Assembly (NCBI RefSeq): GCF_902809865.1
Contig: NZ_CADDWH010000001.1
Coordinates: 2,046,001 to 2,110,000, forward strand
Direction of reading: 5' to 3'
From: Halobacillus sp. Marseille-Q1614
GTDB taxonomy: Bacteria; Bacillota; Bacilli; Bacillales; Halobacillaceae
Length of the DNA stretch: 64,000 nt
The notes beneath the pieces were generated by a model, which ran no database searches, was not told where the DNA came from, and was given only the letters and a program-made list of their open reading frames with translations. Below are positions 1 through 9,326 of this stretch, piece by piece (the first letter of the stretch is position 1; every line of letters begins with the position of its first letter). The position numbers and the translations under genes are program-made.

Positions 1-1433
1 AGAAACACAGGAAATCTGATAAATGTATCTTTTAAATCTCTAAATGAAAGCGGAGAAACAGGAGAAAAATAAGGCACCCCAAAGGACTCCAGCTTTGCTA
101 AATGAATGGCAATAAACATAAACCCTAGAACTAAGCCAACAAATCCGAGCGTTCCCGATAACAATATTAATGGAAAGGTTAACAGCCTTAAGGTCGTGCT
201 CAACTCATTAGAGGGAACTACAAATGAAGAAATAGCAGTTAATGCTACAACAATGATCATGATGTTAGATACTAATCCTGCCCGCACAACCGCATCTCCA
301 ATAACGAGACCACCTACAATACCAATCGTCTGGCCGACAGGGGAAGGCAGCCGAATCCCCGCCTCCCTGATTAACTCAATAATGACAACCATGACAAGCG
401 CCTCAACTATCGGGGGATATGCGATTTCATTGATCGATGATTTTACTGGTGTTATGAGATCATCAGGGATAACTTCAAAGTGAAAACTGACGATCGCAAT
501 ATATAAAGCAGGAAGTCCAACAGCAATCAAAAAGCTGGAAAAACGAATCAACCGAACAAAAGTACCGTTATACCAGCGCATGTTGTAATCATCCGGCGAC
601 TGGTAAAACATAAAAAAGGTAGAAGGAGCAATCAGAGCCGTCGGACTGCCCTCGGACATAAGCGCAATTCTTCCTTCCATTAGATTGGCTACTACCTTAT
701 CAGGCCGTTCAGTGTTCAGCATTTGCGGGAACGGAGAGATGGGCGAGTCTTCAATAAACTCTTCCATATACCCGGGACTTTGAATTTTATCTACTTTAAC
801 AGCTCTTATTCTCTCTTCCATTTTCTGAACAATTACAGGATCAGCAATCCCATCCATATACATAACAGCCATATTCGTATTGGTTTTTTTACCTACTTTG
901 TAAAACTTCACGACTAAATCCTTATGTTCGATTCGCTTTCTCACAAGGTTGACGTTAATCATTACATTCTCTACAAAACCATCGTGAGATCCTCGGACAA
1001 CCTTTTCATTTTCAGGTTCTCGTACCGAACGATTAAAGACGGACGTAACATTAAACAGAGAAATCTCATCACTGCCATCTTCCAAAAAAATCGCATGGCC
1101 TTTCAAAAGGCTGTTTATTGCTTCATCTATATTCGTAGTTATTTTCGAGTTAGGTATTTCATTTATGGAATCGAATTTACCAGTTTCTAAAGGGGTAAAT
1201 ATCATTTCTTGAATTTTTCCCTGATCCGTTAATGTTTCAATGAACATTAAAGCGGCTTCGCCTTTATTTAAGACACGGACCTTTAAATCCTGTGTTCTCT
1301 TAAAGCTGTTAAGTATATAGTCAATGTTAGCCGACATCTTTCTTGAGGCCGGTGTCTGAGGCTCTTCTGCACTTTCTACTGTTTGACGGTCCTGGCTTTT
1401 TTTAGTTTGGAATAAATCTTTAAAGAATCCCAT
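1..1433 (-). CDS. GerA family spore germination protein, subunit A (partial)
   Basis: The gene runs off the left edge; about 477 codons are visible from an ATG at 1433, with a weak GGTGAT ribosome site upstream. By translation the first ~290 residues are hydrophilic and the rest is membrane-embedded, with segments such as FVRLIRFSSFLIAVGLPA and QTIGIVGGLVIGDAVV that are typical of the GerA (PF03323) family. Family members are A subunits of nutrient germinant receptors in the spore inner membrane, acting with B and C subunits. The B/C genes would lie outside the window to the left. The nutrient recognised cannot be told from sequence. Confidence 0.88.
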   Translation of the reverse strand, partial: MGFFKDLFQTKKSQDRQTVESAEEPQTPASRKMSANIDYILNSFKRTQDLKVRVLNKGEAALMFIETLTDQGKIQEMIFTPLETGKFDSINEIPNSKITTNIDEAINSLLKGHAIFLEDGSDEISLFNVTSVFNRSVREPENEKVVRGSHDGFVENVMINVNLVRKRIEHKDLVVKFYKVGKKTNTNMAVMYMDGIADPVIVQKMEERIRAVKVDKIQSPGYMEEFIEDSPISPFPQMLNTERPDKVVANLMEGRIALMSEGSPTALIAPSTFFMFYQSPDDYNMRWYNGTFVRLIRFSSFLIAVGLPALYIAIVSFHFEVIPDDLITPVKSSINEIAYPPIVEALVMVVIIELIREAGIRLPSPVGQTIGIVGGLVIGDAVVRAGLVSNIMIIVVALTAISSFVVPSNELSTTLRLLTFPLILLSGTLGFVGLVLGFMFIAIHLAKLESFGVPYFSPVSPLSFRDLKDTFIRFPVF

Positions 1434-1544
1434 TGTTATCACCCATACTTAGAGTGAGTTAATTTTGGTATTTTATTCATTTAGAAGAAATTCCTTATAA
1501 AAGGATTATAAGAAGTTAAGCTCACTTGGCGTGATTCTCCCTCG

Positions 1545-1611
1545 CTTATACGCGGATGCGGGATCGGTCGATGTTCGCACACGACGTGCCGAAGTTAATC
1601 CGTATAATCGA
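1545..1611. repeat. Dispersed intergenic repeat, copy A
   Basis: The plus-strand block around GGATCGGTCGATGTT and GACGTGCCGAAGTTAA matches a block at 24390-24437 at most positions (there GGGTCGTTCGATGTT and GATGTGCCGAAATTAA). It lies between genes. Two overlapping ORFs here look like shadows of the repeat, not genes. Origin unknown. Confidence 0.6.
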
Positions 1612-1730
1612 ACTTCCTCCTTCTTTTTGTTAAAGCCTTCTGCGGAATTCGTTTCCAAGGAATTGCCTGTAACCGAAAATTCCTCTTCCCCATTTAGCAA
1701 GTGCTGCCCTTTACTAGTAAAACAAAGAAA

Positions 1731-1761
1731 CAAAAAAAAGCTGCCGAGATAACTCGACAGC
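1731..1761 (-). terminator. Intrinsic terminator after the purine permease gene
   Basis: On the minus strand GCTGTCGAG-TTAT-CTCGGCAGC is followed by a run of eight T. It sits about 35 bp past the permease stop codon. Confidence 0.85.
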
Positions 1762-1795
1762 CTCAGCCGCTGACAGGAACTCGGCGGCTTTGTAT

Positions 1796-3091
1796 TTAAT
1801 GCCCTGGGAAGAAAATCATTTGAATGATAAAGATAGCTCCAAATAAGTAAAGAATCCAGTGAACATCTTTTCCTTTTCCGCTGAACAGCTTCATAAGAGG
1901 ATACGTAATGAACCCAAGCGCTATTCCAGTTGCAATACTTGAAGTCAGGGGCATTGTCAAAATAATAATAAAAGCAGGAAACGCATCATCAAATGTTTTC
2001 CAATTCACCTTCGCAAGTCCTTCCATCATAAAACAGCCTACGATCATCAGGACCGGAGCTGTGATGGCAGGAAGCCCTGATACAGCACCTACAAGCGGTG
2101 AAAAGAAAATAGATAAAATGAACAATCCAGCCACCACAACAGTAGTCAATCCTGTTCTTCCTCCTGCAGCAACTCCGGAGGAAGACTCAATATAAGCCGA
2201 GGACGGACTTGTACCGAACATAGCACCGGCAGTCGTTGCTGTAGCATCTGCCATTAGTGCGGCGCGGGCTCTCGGAAGGCTTCCATCCTTTCGGATAAAG
2301 CCAGCCTGCTCGGCTACGCCAATCATCGTACCCGTTGTATCAAAAATCGTTACAAGTAAAAATGCAAATATAACCGTATAAAGTCCATTGCTGAAGACAC
2401 CAGCGATATCAATATCCCAGAATACCGGGGCAGGCGGTGTAGACACAACACCATTATCAAAGGAAAGCTGTCCGGTAAACATGCCAATTACTGCTGTGAC
2501 CATCATCCCTATAAACAAGGCACCTGTCACTCTTCTTGCAATTAAAATTAATGTCACAAACAAACCGATAATAGTTAAGAAGGTACCTGGTGCCGTTAAA
2601 TCACCCAGTGTGACCAAGGTAGCTTCACTACCCACAATAATCCCTGACATTCGAAGACCAAGAAAAGCAATAAACAAGCCTATTCCAGCGGTTATTCCAT
2701 ATTTCAAAGAAGGAGGGATAGCCGTAATCAATATTTCACGCAAGCTCGTTAAGCTTAGTATCACAAATAATATACCTGCAATAAATACAGTACCGAGGAT
2801 TACCGAATAACTGACATCCTGCTGTATAACTTCTGTAACAAAATAGGCGTTCATCCCCATCCCAGGAGCAATTGCAATAGGATAGTTAGCTGCCAGAGCC
2901 ATAATTAATGTTCCAATAATAGCAGCGAGTACCGTCGCCATGAAAACCTGTTCAAATGGCAGTCCCGCTTCGGAAAGGATGGCCGGGTTTACAACTACAA
3001 TATATACCATCGTTAAAAATGTCGTTAACCCTGCAATGAGTTCTGTTCGAACACTTGTATTATTTTCACTGAGCCGAAATCTTTTTAACAA
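1796..3091 (-). CDS. pbuO: NCS2/AzgA-type guanine-hypoxanthine permease (PbuO-like)
   Basis: Integral membrane purine permease of about 431 aa, the normal length for B. subtilis PbuG/PbuO, which import guanine and hypoxanthine by proton symport. The N-terminal region contains LTTFLTMVYIVVVNPA and the family signature AIAPGMGMNAYF; later comes the TSPSSAYIESSSGVAAGGRT loop. It resembles PbuO more than PbuG in the segment after the first helix. I chose the TTG at 3091 because AGGTG lies five bases upstream; a GTG at 3100 is also possible but overlaps that site. It is monocistronic, with a terminator behind it and PurBox-like sequences in its promoter, which fits purine repression. Exact substrate range is inferred. 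Confidence 0.85.
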   Translation of the reverse strand: MLKRFRLSENNTSVRTELIAGLTTFLTMVYIVVVNPAILSEAGLPFEQVFMATVLAAIIGTLIMALAANYPIAIAPGMGMNAYFVTEVIQQDVSYSVILGTVFIAGILFVILSLTSLREILITAIPPSLKYGITAGIGLFIAFLGLRMSGIIVGSEATLVTLGDLTAPGTFLTIIGLFVTLILIARRVTGALFIGMMVTAVIGMFTGQLSFDNGVVSTPPAPVFWDIDIAGVFSNGLYTVIFAFLLVTIFDTTGTMIGVAEQAGFIRKDGSLPRARAALMADATATTAGAMFGTSPSSAYIESSSGVAAGGRTGLTTVVVAGLFILSIFFSPLVGAVSGLPAITAPVLMIVGCFMMEGLAKVNWKTFDDAFPAFIIILTMPLTSSIATGIALGFITYPLMKLFSGKGKDVHWILYLFGAIFIIQMIFFPGH

Positions 3092-3133
3092 AAGAAACAC
3101 CTGTCTTTCCGATTGATTTAACCAACATTTACT

Positions 3134-3162
3134 ATAATATTATTTTCACGAACAAATTTCAA
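3134..3162 (-). promoter_or_regulatory. SigmaA-type promoter of the purine permease
   Basis: Minus-strand TTGAAA (3157-3162), a 17-bp spacer and TATTAT (3134-3139) form a good housekeeping promoter about 45 bp before the start codon. Confidence 0.65.
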
Positions 3163-3185
3163 TAGTTTAATTAAAATGTTCGGAT
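3147..3185 (-). promoter_or_regulatory. PurBox-like inverted pair
   Basis: Reading the minus strand, ATCCGAACATT (3175-3185) is followed by the inverted copy TTTGTTCGTGA (3147-3157), which lies in the promoter spacer. Both contain the CGAA core of PurR boxes. The cores are 26 bp apart, against the usual 16-17, so PurR binding is inferred and not certain. Confidence 0.45.
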
Positions 3186-3201
3186 TTTATATTTAACCCT
3201 A

Positions 3202-3238
3202 AAAAAATGATCCTTTTTTATACAAAAGGATCATTTTT
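3202..3238. terminator. Intrinsic terminator overlapping the ydbT stop codon
   Basis: AAAAATGATCCTTTT and its complement form a near-perfect hairpin with T/A runs on both sides. The ydbT TGA is inside the upstream arm. Confidence 0.8.
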
Positions 3239-4673
3239 CTCTGGAATGACTGTACCAGTTATAGATTTGGTTTGTATCTTCCTCTTTTAGATAGAAGACA
3301 CGGGCACTGGCTCCTCCGACTCCTGATTTCATCGTTGCATCTATGGAAGCTAAATCTGCTTTCTTTTGAAAAATCGTCTGGTCCTTTGTCATCGATTGAA
3401 TCCGGTGTTTTTTCATGACGTAGGTCTGCTTGACGATAAACCTTGTTACGAGCAGAAGCTGATGATCGCCTAAGCTCCATCCGGCATGACGATAAGAATT
3501 ATACCCAAGAATGGCGAAGATAAAGATAACCACTAGCGAAAGCAAACCAAGAGGATAAAACAGAATACTCACAGGAATCGATACAGCTGTAAAGAACCAC
3601 GTAAACCTTAATATATATCGGATGATTGAACGTTTCGGCGGGTGGTGTATAGGAATATCCACTTCATATTCAGGAATGATCGACCTGACAGCCTGATCGA
3701 CTTTTGAGCGCTTGATTAGAGGAAGGACACGCATCGAATGCTCTTGACCCCCTTGAAGGGAACCTCCCGCGCTGATGATCGTCACTGTAGCAAAGCCGAA
3801 CGGCTCACGGATTATGTTTTCGTCAATCCTTAATCCTTGAATCCGATTTAAAGGGATTGTCACTTGCCTCTTTTCCAATAAACCTCTCGTAATAATTAGA
3901 TCTCCATTCTCTAAGTAAACTGAAAAATCAGCATAGCGCAAAATCGTCAGGACAACCGATATACCGTAAGCAACAAGCAATACGAGAAGAATTCCGACAG
4001 CAATTATTAGAAACCCGAACTGCAGCCAGTCAATGACTTCTTCATAGATCGCACCAACAGGAATGAACTCAAGTCCCTGCGAAAGAAAAACGAGCACCCC
4101 GGAGATTACGACGCCGGCTCCTCCTGAAGTAAGAGCCATAACGACAATGTCACGCATGCTCATTTGGTAGACAAGCTTTCGCTCGGAAGCAGGAGAAGTC
4201 TCGCCCTCTTCTTCGCCGCGCTTATGCTGCTCGATCAACAGTTCAAGATTCCTTGCTTCTGTTACCTCTATAGCTGTCAGCTCAGCTTCTGACTTTTGGG
4301 GATCCGATGAACCGGCTGTTTCTACCGTCACTTTCACTAATTTAAACGGCCTGTGAAAAACACTCTCGGAAAAATCCAGACTCTGAATACGTTCAATAGG
4401 TATGTACCGTTTCTTTTTTAAAAACAACCCATGCTCGATCCGCAGTTCTCCTTCTTCAATCCGATAAGTAAACCTCAGCCAGCGGAAAATCCCCGATATT
4501 AAAATAAACAGCAGCAGCGTACCGCCAATAATAAATGGAAGCATGCCCAAAAATCCTTCCTCCGGGCTGCGGTTAAGAAACAACAGTGCCGCTAATGGAA
4601 GAATTGCATCTTTTAATCCTTTAATAAAATGGATGAACGCAGAAACAGGATGGAGACGTTTCGGCTCAAACAT
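3231..4673 (-). CDS. ydbT: Bacterial PH-domain membrane protein YdbT
   Basis: A 480-aa membrane protein with repeated bPH2 (DUF304) domains after pairs of membrane helices, for example YRIEEGELRIEHG near residue 70 and YLENGDLIITRG near 250. It overlaps the upstream ydbS by 8 bp, as in B. subtilis, where the ydbS-ydbT pair belongs to the SigW cell-envelope stress response and protects against certain bacteriocins. The molecular mechanism of the family is not established. Here the pair is placed downstream of proC in one apparent operon. The last codon lies in the terminator stem. Confidence 0.88.
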   Translation of the reverse strand: MFEPKRLHPVSAFIHFIKGLKDAILPLAALLFLNRSPEEGFLGMLPFIIGGTLLLFILISGIFRWLRFTYRIEEGELRIEHGLFLKKKRYIPIERIQSLDFSESVFHRPFKLVKVTVETAGSSDPQKSEAELTAIEVTEARNLELLIEQHKRGEEEGETSPASERKLVYQMSMRDIVVMALTSGGAGVVISGVLVFLSQGLEFIPVGAIYEEVIDWLQFGFLIIAVGILLVLLVAYGISVVLTILRYADFSVYLENGDLIITRGLLEKRQVTIPLNRIQGLRIDENIIREPFGFATVTIISAGGSLQGGQEHSMRVLPLIKRSKVDQAVRSIIPEYEVDIPIHHPPKRSIIRYILRFTWFFTAVSIPVSILFYPLGLLSLVVIFIFAILGYNSYRHAGWSLGDHQLLLVTRFIVKQTYVMKKHRIQSMTKDQTIFQKKADLASIDATMKSGVGGASARVFYLKEEDTNQIYNWYSHSREK

Positions 4674-5142
4674 CTTCTTCTGCCACCCTTGCTAAAGAAG
4701 AAATCGAGAGTCTTAATTCTTCCGCTTCCTGTTCATCCAGCGCCGGCACCTTATGGGTGGTGGCCGCTGTAGATATGCTGATTGTGGCCAGCCGGTATTT
4801 TCTCAGCAGAGGACCATGCTCCGTATCTACATGCTGGACTCGGACCATTGGGACCAGTGTCCTTTTAATAATAAACAATCCGTGCTGAAGCTCGATTTCC
4901 TGGTCTCTTACTTCATACCTCCACCTTTTCCACCGGATAGAAGGTAGGATTCCAATGTTTACAATACCTTCTAGTAAAAGCAGGGTGGAAATAATAATGA
5001 CAGGCCATAACGTCCAGTTGAAGATATATGTAAGCACTCCGATACCTATAGCAAAAATGGCTATGACAATCGTTGAAATAATGCCATAGACTCTCCATAG
5101 GGAGCGGGCCCGTACTGAAATTCTCTGTGTAGGTGCTTGCAT
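4666..5142 (-). CDS. ydbS: Bacterial PH-domain membrane protein YdbS
   Basis: A 158-aa protein with two membrane helices (residues ~17-65) and one bPH2 domain starting around YEVRDQEIELQHG. It begins with ATG at 5142, preceded by a G-rich ribosome site. The partner ydbT starts 8 bp before this gene ends, implying translational coupling and probably a complex. The gap to proC upstream is only 17 bp. Function by homology: envelope protection, mechanism unknown. Confidence 0.87.
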   Translation of the reverse strand: MQAPTQRISVRARSLWRVYGIISTIVIAIFAIGIGVLTYIFNWTLWPVIIISTLLLLEGIVNIGILPSIRWKRWRYEVRDQEIELQHGLFIIKRTLVPMVRVQHVDTEHGPLLRKYRLATISISTAATTHKVPALDEQEAEELRLSISSLARVAEEDV

Positions 5143-5159
5143 TCTTCAAACGTCCCCCC

Positions 5160-5975
5160 CTATTTTTTACCGCTCGAAAGATCTTTTGCCCTCTGCGTAC
5201 TGGCATTCATCGCCTGAATAATGGAGCTTCGCATTCCCGTCTGCTCCAGCATCGTCACCCCTGCGATGGTTGTCCCGGCCGGTGTACAAACCGCGTCCTT
5301 TAATTCACCTGGATGCCTTCCGGTTTCAAGAACCATTTTAGCCGCTCCATGGACGGTCTGAGCTGCCAGTTTATACGCCTTATCGCGAGGCATGCCCTGC
5401 TGGACGGCCCCATCAGCCATCGCTTCAATAAACATGTAGACAAAAGCAGGCGCCGAACCGCTTACGGCTGGAACAGCATCCATTAATCCCTCTGCCACTA
5501 CTTCTGTTTCGCCAAAGCTCTCGAACAATTCCCTAACAATTGCTAAGTCATCTGCTGTAACATATTCATTAGGGCTCAGCACGCTCATGCCTGCCCCTAC
5601 AAGAGCAGGAGTATTTGGCATAGACCGTATCACTTTTACATTAAATCCAAAAGCGTTTTTCATCGTTTCGAGCGTAATGCCGGCAGCTACCGTTACGACA
5701 ATCGTTTCTTCCCGTACAGCTGACTTTATTTCTGAAACTACCCCTTGATAAATATATGGCTTAACAGCGAGAAATAAAATATCACTTTCCGCTGCTACTT
5801 TTTTATTATCATTTGTGATCTCTATTCCATACTCTTCCGCAACGTAATCAATCGTCTCATCGGTTAACGCCGTTGCCGAGATTTGATCCGCCTTAAGAAC
5901 TTCCGATTGTATCATGCCATGTATCATGGCCTGGCCCATTTGGCCGCATCCTATAAACCCTATTTTCCTCTTCAC
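5160..5975 (-). CDS. proC: Pyrroline-5-carboxylate reductase
   Basis: A 271-aa enzyme that reduces 1-pyrroline-5-carboxylate to proline with NAD(P)H, the last step of proline synthesis; proline is also a compatible solute in halotolerant bacilli. It shows the N-terminal Rossmann motif GFIGCGQMG (residues 6-14), the MPNTPALVGAGMS motif and the C-terminal PAFVYMFIEAMADGA helix. The start is a GTG at 5975 with AAGGGG about ten bases upstream. It leads an apparent proC-ydbS-ydbT operon. B. subtilis has several paralogues (ProI, ProG, ProH, ComER); ProI/ProC is the likely equivalent. Confidence 0.92.
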   Translation of the reverse strand: MKRKIGFIGCGQMGQAMIHGMIQSEVLKADQISATALTDETIDYVAEEYGIEITNDNKKVAAESDILFLAVKPYIYQGVVSEIKSAVREETIVVTVAAGITLETMKNAFGFNVKVIRSMPNTPALVGAGMSVLSPNEYVTADDLAIVRELFESFGETEVVAEGLMDAVPAVSGSAPAFVYMFIEAMADGAVQQGMPRDKAYKLAAQTVHGAAKMVLETGRHPGELKDAVCTPAGTTIAGVTMLEQTGMRSSIIQAMNASTQRAKDLSSGKK

Positions 5976-6190
5976 CTGACCCAGCCCCTTTCTTGTGTGT
6001 ATCTAATTGTATATGATATTGATGGGAACGACAATGCAAGGCTGGTAAACCTTTTCAAAAGTGGGCCAGTTACTAGTAAAAAATACATATTTTCCGGATA
6101 AAGCCTTTACAAATGGCGAGAGATTATTCTATAATTAATAGTGTATTCTTCATATCATAACGATTGACCACAAATATCATAGCTGCTATG

Positions 6191-6217
6191 AAAAAAGCCG
6201 AGCTGCTTCAAGCTCGG
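6191..6217 (-). terminator. Intrinsic terminator of the antiporter gene
   Basis: CCGAGCT-TGAAGC-AGCTCGG followed by CTTTTTT on the minus strand. The stop codon of the antiporter gene (6208-6210) forms part of the loop, so translation ends inside the hairpin. Confidence 0.85.
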
Positions 6218-7728
6218 TTTTTTTCATTTTCAGCTGTCTTTTCCACCTTGTTATACTCCGTTCCTGCCTCTAATAACTCTATTACTTCTTTTTTCACACG
6301 CTTGGAAACCATAATATAAAGCGTATCTCCCGCTTGAATCGTTGACTGACCATAGGGAGTAATGACATCTCCCCCGCGAATGATCGCACTGATCAACGCC
6401 TTATCCGGCAATTCAAGATGTTCCAGTGATTGTCCGACGACATAATTTCTTTCAGTTATTTCATATTCCATCATTTCTACATTGGTTTTCCCCATCGAAA
6501 TTAATTCCAGTGAATGAATAGGGTTTGTGCTTTTCTCGGATACAAGGTTAAAGCGTTCAGCTACCCTGGTAATAGTGGAGCCCTGTACCACTGTAGAGAC
6601 AAGGACAATAAAAAATACGATATTAAAGATTAAGGGGCTTTGCTCTATTCCAGCGAGTAAAGGAAAAATAGCGAGCACAATCGGCACAGCCCCACGCAGA
6701 CCAGCCCAGGACAGGAATGTTTTTTCTTTCCAGTCAAATTTAAAGAATAAGAGACTCAAAAACGTTGCGACCGGCCGCGCAATGACGATTAATACAAACG
6801 AAATTAAAAGTCCATCCATGATTACCGGCAGGGCGAACACTTCAGAAGGATAGACAAATAAACCTAATAATATGAACATTAAGATTTGCGCCATCCAGCC
6901 AAACCCTTCGTGGAATCGTAATATGGAATAACGGTAAGCCAGTTCGGCATTTCCTATCAGTACAGCAGCCACATAGACAGCGAGCAGCCCGCTGGCCTGA
7001 ATAAGCGAGCTTGCCCCATAGGTTAAAAAGGCAAACCCAAGCGCAAAAATCGGATATAACCCGCTGGAGTCCAGGTTGATTCTGTTTAGTGCAAAGCTGG
7101 CTCCATAGCCGAGGAGCAGCCCGATCACAAGCCCTCCTCCCATTTGCCAAAAGAAGGAACCGATCATACCCCATATATTTGTCTCATCAGCCGTTATGAC
7201 TTGAATAAAGCTGATCGTTAAAAATACTGCCATTGGATCGTTGGATCCTGATTCAGCTTCCAGAGTGGCTTCGAGTTTGTTGCGGATGTTTTTGCCCTTT
7301 AATACAGCAAAGACAGCGGCAGCGTCGGTAGACCCAACAATAGAGCCCAATAGAAAGGCTTCAACCCACGGCAGATCCAGTATAAACTTTGCTGCTATCC
7401 CGACGATCCCGCTGGTCAGTACCACTCCGAGCGTGGCAAGCGTAACGGACGGTGCTGCAACAGGCCGAATGGCCGACCATTTTGTCTGCATACCACCCTC
7501 AAATAAAATAACAATTAGAGCTAAAATACCTACCATTTGGGCAACTTCCGCGTTATTGAATGAAAGAAAGTTAAGACCATCACTCCCTACCAGCATCCCC
7601 ACACCAATAAATAGGGAAAGCGAAGGAACTCCTAGTCTTGAAGAAAATTTAGTTACAATTACACTCATAATTAACAGCAGAGCGATGAGCGTAATAAACT
7701 GATTCGACTCAAGAATCTCGTGAATCAT
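6208..7728 (-). CDS. CPA1-type potassium(sodium)/proton antiporter with C-terminal TrkA-C domain
   Basis: A 506-aa membrane antiporter of the NhaP2/CvrA type. About 12-13 hydrophobic segments cover residues 5-390, with the CPA1 motifs GSTDAAAVF and ESGSNDPMAVF, where the N-D pair binds the cation. The tail (about 400-485) is a TrkA_C ligand-binding domain ending in GDTLYIMVSKR. Family members expel K+ or Na+ in exchange for H+ and serve pH and salt homeostasis. The ATG at 7728 is preferred over the upstream in-frame codon because AAAGGAGT precedes it at ideal spacing. Ion preference cannot be read from the sequence. Confidence 0.88.
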   Translation of the reverse strand: MIHEILESNQFITLIALLLIMSVIVTKFSSRLGVPSLSLFIGVGMLVGSDGLNFLSFNNAEVAQMVGILALIVILFEGGMQTKWSAIRPVAAPSVTLATLGVVLTSGIVGIAAKFILDLPWVEAFLLGSIVGSTDAAAVFAVLKGKNIRNKLEATLEAESGSNDPMAVFLTISFIQVITADETNIWGMIGSFFWQMGGGLVIGLLLGYGASFALNRINLDSSGLYPIFALGFAFLTYGASSLIQASGLLAVYVAAVLIGNAELAYRYSILRFHEGFGWMAQILMFILLGLFVYPSEVFALPVIMDGLLISFVLIVIARPVATFLSLLFFKFDWKEKTFLSWAGLRGAVPIVLAIFPLLAGIEQSPLIFNIVFFIVLVSTVVQGSTITRVAERFNLVSEKSTNPIHSLELISMGKTNVEMMEYEITERNYVVGQSLEHLELPDKALISAIIRGGDVITPYGQSTIQAGDTLYIMVSKRVKKEVIELLEAGTEYNKVEKTAENEKNRA

Positions 7729-7821
7729 ATATGAAACTCCTTTATATGTACTTTTTGGCAATTACTTAGGTTATCTTCCCTCCCCTAAAAGAAATTAAGC
7801 TTAAGATTTCTAAATACAAAA

Positions 7822-7849
7822 ATAAACCAAGGAAGATCCCTTGGTTTAT
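7822..7849 (-). terminator. Intrinsic terminator of yhbH
   Basis: ATAAACCAAGG and CCTTGGTTTAT flank a six-base loop and are followed by TTTTTG on the minus strand. Confidence 0.75.
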
Positions 7850-7854
7850 CTTTG

Positions 7855-9015
7855 TCAGACGAGCTGATTTTCAGTTTCTTCGCTAAAGAAGTGTTTCATT
7901 GCAAAAAATACGTCTGCTTTTTTCCTTAATACATGGTATCTGAATTTCGGATGATCAATCGATTTATAAGCCTGCATTAGACTTGAGGATCGATTATATT
8001 GGTTCACTTCGCCATACCCGAACATCTGCGATACTTCCATAAGCTGATGAATTAAGGAGACACATCTTTTATTGTCAGACGTTAAGTTATCTCCATCTGA
8101 GAAGTGGAATGGGTAAATATTATAGCGGTCGGGCGAATACTTCGCTTCAATCAGATCAATTGCTTTTTTATAGGCTGAAGAACAAATCGTTCCGCCGCTC
8201 TCCCCTTTCGAGAAAAAGTCATGCTCTGAAACTACTTTTGCCTGCGTATGGTGTGCTACAAACTCAATTTCTACGGTTTCATAATTCTTTTGAAGAAAAC
8301 GATTCATCCAAAAGAAGAAACTGCGGGCCATATATTTTTCCCATTGTCCCATTGATCCACTCGTATCCATCATTGCGATAACAACTGCTTTAGATTCCGG
8401 CTTCACTCGATCTGTCCATGCTTTAAATCGGATATCCTCTGGATAGATCGGAGAGAAAGATGATTCTCCTGCTAATGCATTTCGTTTGAAAGCTTCCAGC
8501 ATCGTTCTCTTCTTATCAATATTGCCAACAAGTCCTGTTTTGCGAATGTCTGTAAACTCTATGTCTTCGTGAATGATTGTATCTTTTTCTTTTTCTGCAA
8601 GATTAGGAAGTGTAAGCTCTTTAAAGAGGGCCTCTTCCAATTCAGCTAGTGAAACCTCTGCTTCGTAATAATCTTCTCCTGCCTGGTCCCCGGCTCCTTC
8701 TCCCTGCCCAGGTTTCTTCTGGGCTTCCTGAGACTGACCGACGACATCCCCCACCTGACTGTCTCCATCGCCTTGGCCGGCATGTTTGTTTTTCTCATAA
8801 TTATACCTGATCTTATATTCATCAAGTGACCGAATAGGTATCTTTACAACACGTTTTCCATTTGACATGACAATGTTCTCTTCAGTAATCAAGTCAGGAA
8901 GCTGTTTATTCATGGCGTCTTTTACTTTTTCCTGATGTCGCCTCTGATCATCATAGCCTTTTCGATGGAGGGACCAGTCGTCTTCAGCAATGACAAAGTT
9001 CTTCTTTTCATTCAT
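7855..9015 (-). CDS. yhbH: Sporulation protein YhbH (DUF444)
   Basis: A 386-aa member of the DUF444/YeaH family with a von Willebrand A-like DTSGSMG metal-site motif near residue 215. An acidic, Gly/Gln-rich linker spans about residues 82-112. In B. subtilis yhbH is expressed during sporulation next to prkA, and the PrkA/YhbH(/SpoVR) proteins act in a common pathway. Here prkA is on the same strand but about 8.5 kb away, separated by odhAB and ppk-ppx. ATG at 9015 is chosen because GGAGGGGG lies eight bases upstream; a GTG at 9018 precedes it. A CATATGATA sequence at 9048-9056 resembles a SigK/SigE -10 box (weak evidence). Confidence 0.9.
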   Translation of the reverse strand: MNEKKNFVIAEDDWSLHRKGYDDQRRHQEKVKDAMNKQLPDLITEENIVMSNGKRVVKIPIRSLDEYKIRYNYEKNKHAGQGDGDSQVGDVVGQSQEAQKKPGQGEGAGDQAGEDYYEAEVSLAELEEALFKELTLPNLAEKEKDTIIHEDIEFTDIRKTGLVGNIDKKRTMLEAFKRNALAGESSFSPIYPEDIRFKAWTDRVKPESKAVVIAMMDTSGSMGQWEKYMARSFFFWMNRFLQKNYETVEIEFVAHHTQAKVVSEHDFFSKGESGGTICSSAYKKAIDLIEAKYSPDRYNIYPFHFSDGDNLTSDNKRCVSLIHQLMEVSQMFGYGEVNQYNRSSSLMQAYKSIDHPKFRYHVLRKKADVFFAMKHFFSEETENQLV

Positions 9016-9290
9016 CACAATTTCCCCCTCCTGCTTGTGGATTACTCTATCATATGCAGGACAAGGCTAATGGATGAGGCTAAATGGAATATGACTTGTA
9101 TTTTATTAAGAATTATTTGACTATTCACTTGTAATAAGTGAAAACTATGGTAAGTGGAGCTCTGGCGCGCGCGTTCTCCTCTTTATAAACTTCTCTCTTT
9201 ACCCTCACAAACAAGAAAGCCAAATTTAGCAGTACAAAAAGAAAAACGACTACTTTATCAGCAGCTTTCGTAAAGAGATTTATCTGCAAA

Positions 9291-9319
9291 CAAAAGCCCC
9301 TGCTGTAAAAGCAGGGGCT
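9291..9319 (-). terminator. Intrinsic terminator of odhAB
   Basis: AGCCCCTGC and GCAGGGGCT form a perfect 9-bp stem followed by TTTTG on the minus strand, directly after the odhB stop. Confidence 0.85.
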
Positions 9320-9326
9320 AAATCAA

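Noticed and set aside
1506..1752. Overlapping ORFs on both strands between gerA and the permease gene
   Set aside because: They run through the dispersed repeat and terminator, have no ribosome site and resemble no family.
9161..9175. Alternating CG run (GGCGCGCGCG) upstream of yhbH
   Set aside because: Short, single, and without palindromic extension or neighbouring signal; it may be chance.
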